Source: Candidatus Avoscillospira stercoripullorum
Lineage (GTDB): Bacteria > Bacillota > Clostridia > Oscillospirales > Oscillospiraceae
NCBI GenBank assembly: GCA_018712905.1
Contig: DVGD01000035.1
Coordinates: forward strand, 1 to 6,624
Direction: 5' to 3'
DNA length: 6,624 nucleotides
In this document: one piece after another, positions 1-6,185 of the stretch
Layout: every line of letters begins with the position of its first letter
Numbering within the stretch: position 1 is the stretch's first letter
Translations under genes and position numbers: made by a program
Notes under the pieces: generated by a model
Database searches by the model: none
Seen by the model: only the letters and a program-made list of their open reading frames with translations
What the model was told of the DNA's origin: nothing

Positions 1-257
1 TAGAGTGCCTGGGGAAGCGTCTCGGAGGTGTAGGTCGTGTAATTGGTCGTCTCCACCACGTCCGACTGCGCCAGCACCTCCGCCGCGGAGAGATCCACCT
101 GGCCATAGGCCTCGGTCTCCTCCAGCTCCCGGCTGGTCATAGCCCGGGGCGCGGCTGGACGGGACGATCGCGGGTAGAGCCACAGCACCGCCAAAAGTAC
201 GACTTCCAGCGCCGCCAGCAATAAATACAGCGCCCGCAGAAGTGATCTTCTCTTCAT
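1..257 (-). CDS. Membrane-anchored or secreted hypothetical protein, N-terminal part
   Basis: The open frame begins at ATG 257 and runs off the left edge without a stop, giving 85 codons. It starts with a basic stretch (MKRRSLLRA), followed by a leucine/valine-rich hydrophobic segment at about residues 8-28 that ends in WLYPRSS. That is a signal peptide or a single N-in membrane anchor. After it comes a proline/alanine linker and an acidic, Thr-rich region with no motif I recognise. A lipobox cysteine is absent, so this is not an obvious lipoprotein. The start is supported by a purine-rich GAGGG just upstream, although its spacing to the ATG is short. A consensus promoter lies about 47-75 nt upstream, so the gene is transcribed independently of the operon before it. 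The function is unknown. Confidence 0.7.
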   Translation of the reverse strand, partial: MKRRSLLRALYLLLAALEVVLLAVLWLYPRSSRPAAPRAMTSRELEETEAYGQVDLSAAEVLAQSDVVETTNYTTYTSETLPQAL

Positions 258-301
258 TTCCCTCGCATCCTTGTGGTACGGGGGTCAGTCTTCCGATAAC
301 T

Positions 302-319
302 GTATTATAGCAGTAATAC
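302..319. promoter_or_regulatory. Inverted repeat over the -10 box, possible operator
   Basis: GTATTA and TAATAC form perfect 6-bp arms separated by 6 bp. The dyad covers the entire -10 hexamer and part of the spacer of the 304-332 promoter. A repressor bound here would block RNA polymerase. Part of the symmetry comes from the AT-rich -10 itself, so it may be fortuitous. Confidence 0.4.
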
Positions 320-332
320 GGATTGCTGTCAA
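304..332 (-). promoter_or_regulatory. Consensus SigA-type extended -10 promoter
   Basis: Reading the minus strand, TTGACA (332-327) is followed by a 17-bp spacer and TATAAT (309-304). Both hexamers are perfect consensus. TGC directly precedes the -10 box, which gives the TGn extended -10 motif. Transcription should start near 297, leaving a leader of about 40 nt before the ATG at 257. It lies only about 20 bp past the stop of the GtrA gene, in an otherwise gene-free 99-bp gap. Confidence 0.88.
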
Positions 333-356
333 CGCCGTACCGGGACAGACGAGCTT

Positions 357-785
357 TTATTTCGCCTCTGCCTTCTTCTTGGCCACATCGTTGGTATCGA
401 TGGAGGCGCGGAAGACCACGAAGCGATCGAAGAGGTACTCCAGCACGAAGTTCATCACCATATTGAGGATGGTGACCAGGTATTCATTCCACAGAAGCGT
501 CTCGGCCAAATAGTTTCCCAGCCATGTGGAGGCCGGGGTGAACACCGCATAAAATCCCGCCACCTTGAGCATGGCCACGGGCACATTGTTGGCCGACTGG
601 AAGGTGTAGCGGCGGTTAAGGGTGAAATTCCACACCACCGAGAGCACCAGGGCGATGAGGTAGCACGGCCAATAGCTCCAGCCCGTGAGCTCATTGAGCA
701 GGGAAAAGCTCACCAGCTCGATGACGCCGGCGGACAAGGAAAAGGCCAGGAATTTGAGCGAGCGCAAAAGCTCCTTCTTTGACAT
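357..785 (-). CDS. GtrA-family membrane protein
   Basis: This 142-residue protein has four predicted membrane segments, at about residues 10-30, 40-56, 70-95 and 100-120. It carries the two GtrA-like family signatures: WNFTLNRRYTF (52-62) after helix 2 and NFVLEYLFDRFVVF (112-125) after helix 4. The length is normal for the family. GtrA-like proteins are small polytopic proteins linked to polyisoprenyl-linked sugar transfer, often as presumed flippases or partners of a glycosyltransferase. No glycosyltransferase is visible nearby. The short hydrophilic tail is Lys/Ala-rich. The start is fixed by AGGAG about 9 nt upstream, and an AAATAGGAG sequence is nearly duplicated there. It begins 21 nt after the kinase stop, too close for its own promoter, so it is probably the last gene of that operon. 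No terminator hairpin was seen after its stop. Confidence 0.88.
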   Translation of the reverse strand: MSKKELLRSLKFLAFSLSAGVIELVSFSLLNELTGWSYWPCYLIALVLSVVWNFTLNRRYTFQSANNVPVAMLKVAGFYAVFTPASTWLGNYLAETLLWNEYLVTILNMVMNFVLEYLFDRFVVFRASIDTNDVAKKKAEAK

Positions 786-806
786 GGTTTCTCTCTCCTA
801 TTTCTC

Positions 807-2405
807 CTATTTGCCTCCGTTTAAGAGGCGGAAATTCTCTTTGTTGGCGCGGTAGAGCCGGCGGAACACCTGGTAATAGGGTTCATAGGCCGCCGTTTTG
901 GCAGGATCGGGCTGGTAGCGCGCCGCCACAGGGATGAAGTCCCCCACTCGATCCAGGCCGTCGATGAGCCCCAGACCCACGGCCATCACCGCCGCTGCGC
1001 CCACGGCGCCCACGTTCTGGGGATCTGCCACCACCTCCACCGCCCGGCCGGTGATATCGGCCAGGCGCTGGCAGGTCACCGGCGAGAGGGCGCCGCCGCC
1101 CACAAAGCGCACCGGGTCGGAGGTTTTGACCTTGCGGCTCTGGCAGTCCAGCATCCACTTGAGGTGGAAGCACACGCCCTCCACCACAGCGTTGATGAGC
1201 TCTGTCTTGCCGGTCTCCAGGCGGATATTGAAGAACATGCCCGCTGCCGCCGGATCCTCGAAGGGGCAGCGGTTTCCATGGAGCCAGGGCGTGAACATCA
1301 CGCCGCCGGAGCCGGGGGGCACATCCCGGATGGTGTCGGACATGTAGTCATAGAGGCTGGTATAGACGGCCTCCTGGCTCTCGGCCACGTCCTGCTTTTT
1401 TAAGTAGATGCCGATTTCATCCAGCGCCAGGTGATCCTTCACCCACTCCAGGCACTTGCCCGCCGTCTCCATCTCGGCAAAGTAGTTAAACCGCCCCTGT
1501 TGGGCGCCCACGATGGCCGCAATCATGGCACTCACGTCCACCAGCTGCTTGTCCGTCACGGTGATGACCCAGCCGGAGGTGCCGCAGTAGATATGGGTGC
1601 TGCCGAGCTTGGTGGCGCCGGCGCCCACGCCGATGAGGCTGGCGTCCCCGCCGCCGCCGAAGACCGGCGTGCCCGGGACAAGTCCCAGCTCCGATGCCGC
1701 CTGGGCGGTAAGGCCGCCCACGGCGTCGGTGGCCTCCACAATTTTAGGAAGGTGCGCCATGTCCACATCGAAGAGCCGGGCTAATTTCTCGCTCCAGCAG
1801 CCCCTTCCCCTGCGGCTGTCATAGAGGAAGGTGGCATAGGCGCTGTCCCGGGTCATCACCGCCTCGCCGGTCATGCGGAGGATGAGGTACTCCTTTACGT
1901 CCAGCCACTTCCACACTCGGCGGAAGTTATCAGGCTCGTGGGCTTTGACCCAGTGGTACTTCCACAGCGGATCCTTCACGCTGCTGGACACCGCCCCCGT
2001 GAGGCGAAGGCTGGTTAAGAGCTTTCCCACGTTGGCGCCGGCAATCTGGAGCCCATGGGCAATGCCCTTTTTGAGTTCTTCCCCGGCGCGCTGATCCATG
2101 TAGCTCATGGGACGGCGGACGGGAACGCCCGCCGTGTCCACCAGCACCAGCCCCTGCATCTGGGAGCAGAAGGAGATGCCCGCCACCGCGTCCGGTGTGA
2201 CGGGGCAGTGGGCAAATACCTTCCTGGTGGTCTCCACCATGGCCTTCCACCACTCTCCGGCCTCCTGCTCCGCCCCGCCGCCGGGGAGGATATAGAGCCC
2301 ATAGCCCATCTGGGCGCTTTTTACCAGCGTGATCTCTTTGTCCACGGAGAACAGGCAGGTCTTTACCCCCGTGGTGCCGATGTCATAGGCCAAGACATAC
2401 TTCAT
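807..2405 (-). CDS. FGGY-family carbohydrate kinase (xylulokinase-like)
   Basis: This is a 532-residue ATP-dependent sugar kinase of the FGGY fold. The N-terminal domain opens with the phosphate-binding loop DIGTTGVK (8-15) and has the SQMQG motif (81-85), equivalent to SGQMHG of xylulokinase. The likely catalytic base is Asp254 in GGGGDA (250-255). The C-terminal domain carries CGTSGWV (274-280) and, near the end, the run from SPVTCQRLADITGRAV to VGAVGAAAVMA that lines the nucleotide site. It is somewhat longer than typical xylulokinases (about 485-500). The substrate could be xylulose, another ketose or a polyol, because family members cannot be separated by eye. The ATG overlaps the TetR stop as ATGA, and AAGGAG sits 4 nt upstream inside the regulator gene, so translation is probably coupled. 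With the neighbouring aldolase it forms a kinase-aldolase pair like that of fucose or rhamnose catabolism. Confidence 0.92.
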   Translation of the reverse strand: MKYVLAYDIGTTGVKTCLFSVDKEITLVKSAQMGYGLYILPGGGAEQEAGEWWKAMVETTRKVFAHCPVTPDAVAGISFCSQMQGLVLVDTAGVPVRRPMSYMDQRAGEELKKGIAHGLQIAGANVGKLLTSLRLTGAVSSSVKDPLWKYHWVKAHEPDNFRRVWKWLDVKEYLILRMTGEAVMTRDSAYATFLYDSRRGRGCWSEKLARLFDVDMAHLPKIVEATDAVGGLTAQAASELGLVPGTPVFGGGGDASLIGVGAGATKLGSTHIYCGTSGWVITVTDKQLVDVSAMIAAIVGAQQGRFNYFAEMETAGKCLEWVKDHLALDEIGIYLKKQDVAESQEAVYTSLYDYMSDTIRDVPPGSGGVMFTPWLHGNRCPFEDPAAAGMFFNIRLETGKTELINAVVEGVCFHLKWMLDCQSRKVKTSDPVRFVGGGALSPVTCQRLADITGRAVEVVADPQNVGAVGAAAVMAVGLGLIDGLDRVGDFIPVAARYQPDPAKTAAYEPYYQVFRRLYRANKENFRLLNGGK

Positions 2406-3067
2406 GTTTCTCCTTCTTTCTCTCTCTCCCGGTGGGAAATGGCCGATTGCTCAAAGGTAAAGGCCGATTCGAGGAACTTTAAGAGCTCCTCCTCCACCAC
2501 GCTGTCCTCCCCTGCCGCCTCGCCCAGGTATAGAGAACGCCTGGCGCGGTAGTAGTCACAGCAGTAGGAAAATTGCAGCATCATCAAAAGATTATCAAAA
2601 AAGAACGCAAAGAACCTGGGATCCATGTCCCCCCGGAGGTCTCCCGCCTGCTGCCCCCGGGTGATGAAATCCGTATAGAGCCGGGCGGTCATGCCCTCAA
2701 TCCCCCGCGCCAAGGCCTCGGCATGGTCGCCGCTGGCGGTGGTGAGGCGGTGGTACATGCGGATGTGGTCGCCGTGCTCCCGGGCAAAGCGCTGGAGTCC
2801 CCGGATGATCTCCCTGGCATAGTGGAGGAGCGCCTTCTCCCTGGCTGTCACCTCCTGCAAGAGCGCCTCCAGCGCTGCGAGGCTGTGGCGCAGGCAGGCG
2901 TCAAAGAGGGCATACTTGTTCTCATAGTACTTATAGAGCACCCCCACGCTCAGCCCCGCCTCCCGGGCGATGGCGGCCATACTGGCCTCGTGGTAGCCCT
3001 GGGCGGCAAAGGCGGCGATTCCCGCTTCCAAAATGGCCTCCTGCTGGGCGTCGGTCAGTTTTTTCAT
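2402..3067 (-). CDS. TetR-family transcriptional regulator
   Basis: This is a 221-residue protein. The N-terminal DNA-binding domain has the standard TetR pattern: an amphipathic helix 1 (AILEAGIAAFAAQGYHEAS), then a helix-turn-helix at about residues 29-48 (AAIAREAGLSVGVLYKYYENK). The C-terminal two thirds are helical with an aromatic-rich stretch (FFAFFFDNLLMMLQFSYCCDYY). That stretch probably forms the ligand pocket or dimer face and cannot be assigned to a ligand. It lies inside the operon, starting 4 nt after the aldolase stop and overlapping the kinase by 4 nt. Its ribosome site is weak (GAAGAAG), as might suit a low-copy repressor. The best candidate targets are the dyads at 5654-5669 and 5675-5689 in the operon promoter, which would make the operon autorepressed. 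That link is inference. Confidence 0.93.
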   Translation of the reverse strand: MKKLTDAQQEAILEAGIAAFAAQGYHEASMAAIAREAGLSVGVLYKYYENKYALFDACLRHSLAALEALLQEVTAREKALLHYAREIIRGLQRFAREHGDHIRMYHRLTTASGDHAEALARGIEGMTARLYTDFITRGQQAGDLRGDMDPRFFAFFFDNLLMMLQFSYCCDYYRARRSLYLGEAAGEDSVVEEELLKFLESAFTFEQSAISHREREKEGET

Positions 3068-3071
3068 CGTC

Positions 3072-4142
3072 TCACTTCTTCCGCTTGGCGTACTTGGTCA
3101 CATAGAGCGTCCGCTGCAAGATGGCGTCGGCCTGGGAAAGGGGCGTGGCCTGGGGATGCGCCTTCGCAAAGCGCCATGCCCGGCAGCCCTTCACCAGGAG
3201 CTTCTCCACGGTTTCGGCGTCCTCCAGGGTGTTGCCGGTACAAAGGGCGCCAAAGCCCTTTACCAGCACGGCGTTGGCCGGAATCAGCGCCGCCGCCAAC
3301 CGCCGCGGGCTGGGCGGCAAAGAGAGGATTTCGCTGCCGGCAATCTGCGCCAAGTCGTCGAGCATGGGGCGGAGGTTCTCCCCCCGCCGGCTCAGCTCCA
3401 CCACATAGGGATCGGTGCAGTGGAGCACCGCCCGGGCGGAGGTGAGGCGGTAGATGGCGCCGTGGAAGGCCGCCGCCCCCCGGGCGGTGAGGTCGCCCAC
3501 CCGGCAGGTCTTCTTCGTCCACCCGAGATCCAATTCATACAAGCTGCCGCACCGGATGCTCCGCCCCAAATCCTTAGGCACGGCAATCTTCTCCACGCCG
3601 TCGAGGTACGGCGCCACCACCCCGGCGCAGTAGTCCTCCAGCGCCTGGGCGTTTTGGAAGGCCTTCTCCATGCTTTCGCCAAGACACAATGCGCCGTGGC
3701 TCTTTAAGAGCATCACGCGGCTTTCGGGGTGGGCAAGCCACTGCGCCTTCACCGCCCGGCGCAGAAGATCCGTGGACGGCAGGCCATAGGCCGCGCAGGG
3801 AACGGAGCCACTCTGCCCCAGGGTGCTTAAAATGCTGGCCATGTCCTGGTGGGTGTGGATGACGAAATTCACCTCGGGTCTCAGGCGATAGGCGTCGGCG
3901 TGGATTCCCTTCTCGCTGGAGGGCTTTTGCCGCCCCAGCTTGGCGAGATCCCGGCAGTCTAAAAGCACCAAGTCCTCCGGCCGCAGATGTTCATATGCCC
4001 GGCCGCTGGGGGTGATGACGAACAGGTGCTCCGACACCCGGGCGCTGACGTTGCCCCAGGTGCGCGCCACCAGTCCCCGCTCCAAGAGGCGGCGTCCCGC
4101 CTCCACCACCGCTTCCCGGGCTTTTGCTTCCCGCTCATGCAT
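3072..4142 (-). CDS. Two-domain class II aldolase/adducin protein with a degenerate C-terminal half
   Basis: This 356-residue protein is much longer than the usual 210-230 residues of fuculose-phosphate-type aldolases. Residues 1-190 look like a complete class II aldolase: GN (30-31), TPSG (44-47), SSE with Glu77, HTH with His96 and His98, and SHG with His149, which together give the zinc site and acidic residue. From about 215 the fold pattern repeats. HGAIYRL (227-233) matches HADAYRL (81-87), and KGFGALC (295-301) matches KSHGALC (147-153). In this repeat the equivalent active residues are Ala223, Cys242, Asp244 and Phe297, so it should not bind metal. Expected chemistry is retro-aldol cleavage or epimerisation of a phosphorylated ketose, or a related decarboxylation. 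GGAGG lies 8 nt before the ATG, inside the end of the aminotransferase gene, and the intergenic gap is 3 nt. Substrate unknown. Confidence 0.88.
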   Translation of the reverse strand: MHEREAKAREAVVEAGRRLLERGLVARTWGNVSARVSEHLFVITPSGRAYEHLRPEDLVLLDCRDLAKLGRQKPSSEKGIHADAYRLRPEVNFVIHTHQDMASILSTLGQSGSVPCAAYGLPSTDLLRRAVKAQWLAHPESRVMLLKSHGALCLGESMEKAFQNAQALEDYCAGVVAPYLDGVEKIAVPKDLGRSIRCGSLYELDLGWTKKTCRVGDLTARGAAAFHGAIYRLTSARAVLHCTDPYVVELSRRGENLRPMLDDLAQIAGSEILSLPPSPRRLAAALIPANAVLVKGFGALCTGNTLEDAETVEKLLVKGCRAWRFAKAHPQATPLSQADAILQRTLYVTKYAKRKK

Positions 4143-4145
4143 GGC

Positions 4146-5630
4146 TCAGTCCTCCAAGGGGGCGCAGGCGGACAGCACCCGGTCGAAGCGGACGAGGACA
4201 TCGTCGATCATCTCCTCGGTGTAGGCCGCGGAGGTGTAGAGCCGGGATCCGGCCAGGGTGACAATGCCCTCGGCCATGTAGGCCGCGCCCATGTGCTCCA
4301 TCTCCTTCTGGCGGATGGAGGTCTGCTTGAGAACCTGCGGGATCGTCCAGGGCTTCTTCCAGTCGATGGAGAAGTGCATGGTGCCCACGCTGTCCAAATG
4401 GCAGATGGAGCCCTGGTTGAAGGCCACAAAGGGCAGGTTGTACTTCTGAATCAGCGCCTGCAAGCCCTTAGTGAGCCGGTCGCCCATGCGGCCTGCCACC
4501 TCGCAGGCGTTGGTGCGCTCGATTTCGCACAGGGCATAGTAGCCCGCCACGCAGGAGATGGGCGTAGCCGCCATGGTGCCGCCGCACATGGCCTTGGGCA
4601 CCTTCTTGCCCGAGGAATCAAGCCCCGCACCCAGGTGCGCCATGCACGAGGCGTGGCCGCCGATGCCGCCTGCGCCGGGGTAGCCGCCGGCAATGATCTT
4701 GCCGAAGACCGTGAGGTCGGGATCCACACCGAAGTAGCCCTGGGCGCCGCTGAGGCCGATGCGGAAGCCTGTGACCACCTCGTCAAAGACGGCCAAGGCG
4801 CCATACCGGTGCGCCAGCTCCACAGCGCCGCGGATAAATTCCTTGCTCACCGGCCACGTGCCGCTCTCAGGCCCCACCGGCTCGATGAACACCGCCGCCG
4901 TACCGCCCGTCAGGCGGTTGGCCTTGAGCTTGCGCTCCAAATCCTCCAGGTCACCGGGGAAGAACTCGTCGGTGTGCTTGAACACAAATCCGGGCACGCC
5001 CTTGGAGAGGATGCCCTTGGTGCCGGGAATGCGGATGCCGTAGGCCAGCTGATCCGACCAGCCGTGGTAGGCGCCGCCCATTTTGAGGATATTCTTATGG
5101 CCGGTCTTGAGCCGGGCAATGCGCACGGCCACCATGTCGGCCTCGGTGCCGGAGCCCAGCATGCGGAACATCTCCACCGAGGGCACCAAGTCCGAGATCT
5201 TCTTGGCCAGCTTGTATTCAAACTCATGGAAGAGCCCCGTGGAGGGGCCGCAGGTCTTTAAGAGCTCCATCACCGGCTCCCGCACGGCGGGCATGTTGCT
5301 GCCGAGAATGGTGGGGCCGCCGGCCTGGAGGAGGTCATAGTACCAGTTGCCGTCCAGGTCGTAGAGCTTCGCCCCCTCGGCCTTGGTGATGACGATGGGG
5401 AAGGGATAGTTGAAGGCCAGGTTGTGCTGCACGCCGCCGGGAATCACCTTCTTGGCCTGGGCGATCATGGCCTTGGACTGGGAACACTTTTGTTCAAAAT
5501 AGTTCTGCACATAGTCCTTGAGCTTCTCCCGCCGGATGGTGTAGACCGGCTTTTGAATGAGGGCGTCGAGCTCCTTGTTCACCGCTTCAGCGTCGAGATA
5601 CGTATCAATTGCAAATCCATTGTAGGCCAT
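4146..5630 (-). CDS. Class-III PLP aminotransferase, glutamate-1-semialdehyde aminomutase-like
   Basis: This is a 494-residue fold-type I PLP enzyme. The motifs, in order, are GSGTEA (159-164, cofactor phosphate loop), YHGWSD (188-193), FIEPVG, DEVVTGFR (283-290; Asp283 contacts the pyridine nitrogen) and FGKIIAGGYP, with Lys311 as the likely Schiff-base lysine. The motif set resembles glutamate-1-semialdehyde 2,1-aminomutase. However, the protein is longer than HemL (about 430), has an extra N-terminal stretch of about 50 residues, and sits with sugar-metabolism genes instead of haem genes. I therefore do not call it hemL. It may transaminate or aminomutate an amino-sugar or amino-acid-like substrate. 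An in-frame GTG at 5669 would add 13 residues but has no ribosome site and lies in a palindrome. ATG 5630 has GGAGGGG 5 nt upstream and is preferred. It is the first gene of the operon. Confidence 0.9.
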   Translation of the reverse strand: MAYNGFAIDTYLDAEAVNKELDALIQKPVYTIRREKLKDYVQNYFEQKCSQSKAMIAQAKKVIPGGVQHNLAFNYPFPIVITKAEGAKLYDLDGNWYYDLLQAGGPTILGSNMPAVREPVMELLKTCGPSTGLFHEFEYKLAKKISDLVPSVEMFRMLGSGTEADMVAVRIARLKTGHKNILKMGGAYHGWSDQLAYGIRIPGTKGILSKGVPGFVFKHTDEFFPGDLEDLERKLKANRLTGGTAAVFIEPVGPESGTWPVSKEFIRGAVELAHRYGALAVFDEVVTGFRIGLSGAQGYFGVDPDLTVFGKIIAGGYPGAGGIGGHASCMAHLGAGLDSSGKKVPKAMCGGTMAATPISCVAGYYALCEIERTNACEVAGRMGDRLTKGLQALIQKYNLPFVAFNQGSICHLDSVGTMHFSIDWKKPWTIPQVLKQTSIRQKEMEHMGAAYMAEGIVTLAGSRLYTSAAYTEEMIDDVLVRFDRVLSACAPLED

Positions 5631-5635
5631 GAAAA

Positions 5636-5642
5636 CCCCTCC
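5636..5642 (-). promoter_or_regulatory. Ribosome binding site deciding the aminotransferase start
   Basis: GGAGGGG on the minus strand ends 5 nt before ATG 5630. It supports this start over the upstream in-frame GTG at 5669. Confidence 0.85.
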
Positions 5643-5653
5643 AGTCTTAGTGC

Positions 5654-5669
5654 GTGAATTGAAATTCAC
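5654..5669. promoter_or_regulatory. Perfect 16-bp palindrome in the operon leader
   Basis: GTGAATT and AATTCAC form perfect 7-bp arms around a 2-bp centre. It lies roughly 8-22 nt downstream of the expected transcription start and 24 nt before ATG 5630. It could be a second operator for the TetR protein or a small leader hairpin. Its sequence differs from the dyad at 5675-5689, so both need not be bound by the same protein. Confidence 0.5.
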
Positions 5670-5674
5670 ATTTT

Positions 5675-5689
5675 ATACACTGAGCGTAT
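5675..5689. promoter_or_regulatory. 15-bp dyad over the operon -10 box, candidate TetR operator
   Basis: ATACACTGAGCGTAT is symmetrical at 6 of 7 base pairs around its central G. Length and symmetry suit a TetR-family operator, and it covers the -10 hexamer (5683-5688), where binding would block transcription. The regulator encoded in this operon is the natural candidate to bind it. That assignment is inference. Confidence 0.55.
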
Positions 5690-5711
5690 CACAGTCTCGC
5701 AGATTCGTCAA
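5683..5711 (-). promoter_or_regulatory. Operon promoter upstream of the aminotransferase
   Basis: On the minus strand TTGACG (5711-5706) is followed by exactly 17 bp and TACGCT (5688-5683). The -35 is near consensus (5 of 6) and the -10 is weak (3 of 6), as expected for a regulated promoter. The predicted start is near 5676, giving a leader of about 46 nt. A TATAAA a little downstream has no matching -35 and is less likely. Confidence 0.6.
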
Positions 5712-5755
5712 CACATTCCCGGAAAAATGCCTGTAAATTGTGCACTCTACCCAGA

Positions 5756-6157
5756 TCACCGGCGCTTTTTCTTGCCCTTGGCGCCTGGCTTTTTGCCGCC
5801 GCCCGCCTGACGCTCCTGGAGCGCCCGCTCGGTGGGAAGCATGGCCAGGAACATGACCACCAGCTGCACCAGGCAGATTACCAGCCCCGCGCCCACTGCG
5901 TTTTCCGGCTGGGAACGGAGAATCAAAAAGAGCGTCAGGGTGGCCAGGAGCAAAATTGTGCCCCAGCGCATCCAGGTCTGCCCGAAGACCTGGTGGGCAT
6001 AGCGCCACGCCTCGGGGCTTTCCATGGAGCGGCGGGTGCGGTAGCCGTAGAAGCCGTTGATGTTCTTGGGCGGCCGCCTGGTAAAGATGGCGCCAAAGAT
6101 CACCATGGCCAAAGGTATGAGCAGATCCACCGCCAGCATATAGAGCCAAAGACCCAT
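5756..6157 (-). CDS. SdpI-family small membrane protein
   Basis: This is a 133-residue protein with three predicted membrane segments, at about residues 4-25, 64-81 and 87-107. Between the first two lies the SdpI-family signature: KNINGFYGYRTRRSM (31-45), then EAWRYAHQVFGQ (49-60). The founding member, Bacillus SdpI, gives immunity to the SdpC toxin. Most homologues are uncharacterised, and no sdpC-like toxin or ArsR-type sdpR is visible here, so an immunity role is not supported. The C-terminus is a strongly basic cytoplasmic-type tail (KKPGAKGKKKRR). The frame is open further upstream to 6214, but ATG 6157 has GGGAGGTG at ideal spacing and starts directly before the first helix. A MITE-like repeat ends 28 bp upstream of the start, so its promoter must lie in or beyond that element. 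Confidence 0.85.
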   Translation of the reverse strand: MGLWLYMLAVDLLIPLAMVIFGAIFTRRPPKNINGFYGYRTRRSMESPEAWRYAHQVFGQTWMRWGTILLLATLTLFLILRSQPENAVGAGLVICLVQLVVMFLAMLPTERALQERQAGGGKKPGAKGKKKRR

Positions 6158-6163
6158 TGAACG

Positions 6164-6171
6164 CACCTCCC
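6164..6171 (-). promoter_or_regulatory. Ribosome binding site deciding the SdpI-like start
   Basis: GGGAGGTG on the minus strand lies 6 nt before ATG 6157. It selects this start over the longer reading that begins at 6214 inside the neighbouring repeat. Confidence 0.85.
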
Positions 6172-6185
6172 ATTTTTTGACTTCA

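Noticed and set aside
275..341. Inverted 7-bp sequences GGTACGG (275-281) and CCGTACC (335-341) flanking the left promoter
   Set aside because: The arms are short and 53 bp apart with no continuing symmetry, so this may well be chance. It is not a credible hairpin or operator without comparative data.
2573..3707. Two overlapping plus-strand open frames of 290 and 224 codons (2573-3445 and 3033-3707) antisense to the TetR and aldolase genes
   Set aside because: The composition is typical of antisense GC-rich frames, with no motifs and no ribosome site worth noting. The minus-strand genes have strong family signatures.
3987..5261. Long open plus-strand frame of 424 codons antisense to the aminotransferase and aldolase
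   Set aside because: It crosses two clearly conserved genes, its protein is low-complexity and rich in His/Ala/Gly with no recognisable domain, and it is the usual by-product of GC-rich codon use on the other strand.
4146..5630. Calling the aminotransferase hemL
   Set aside because: The motifs match the family, but the extra length, the N-terminal extension and the sugar-catabolic neighbours argue for a different substrate.
5713..5727. Possible terminator between the SdpI-like gene and the operon promoter (TTCC-C-GGAA followed by A residues)
   Set aside because: The stem is only 4 bp, and no T-tract follows it in the minus-strand reading direction where it would be needed.
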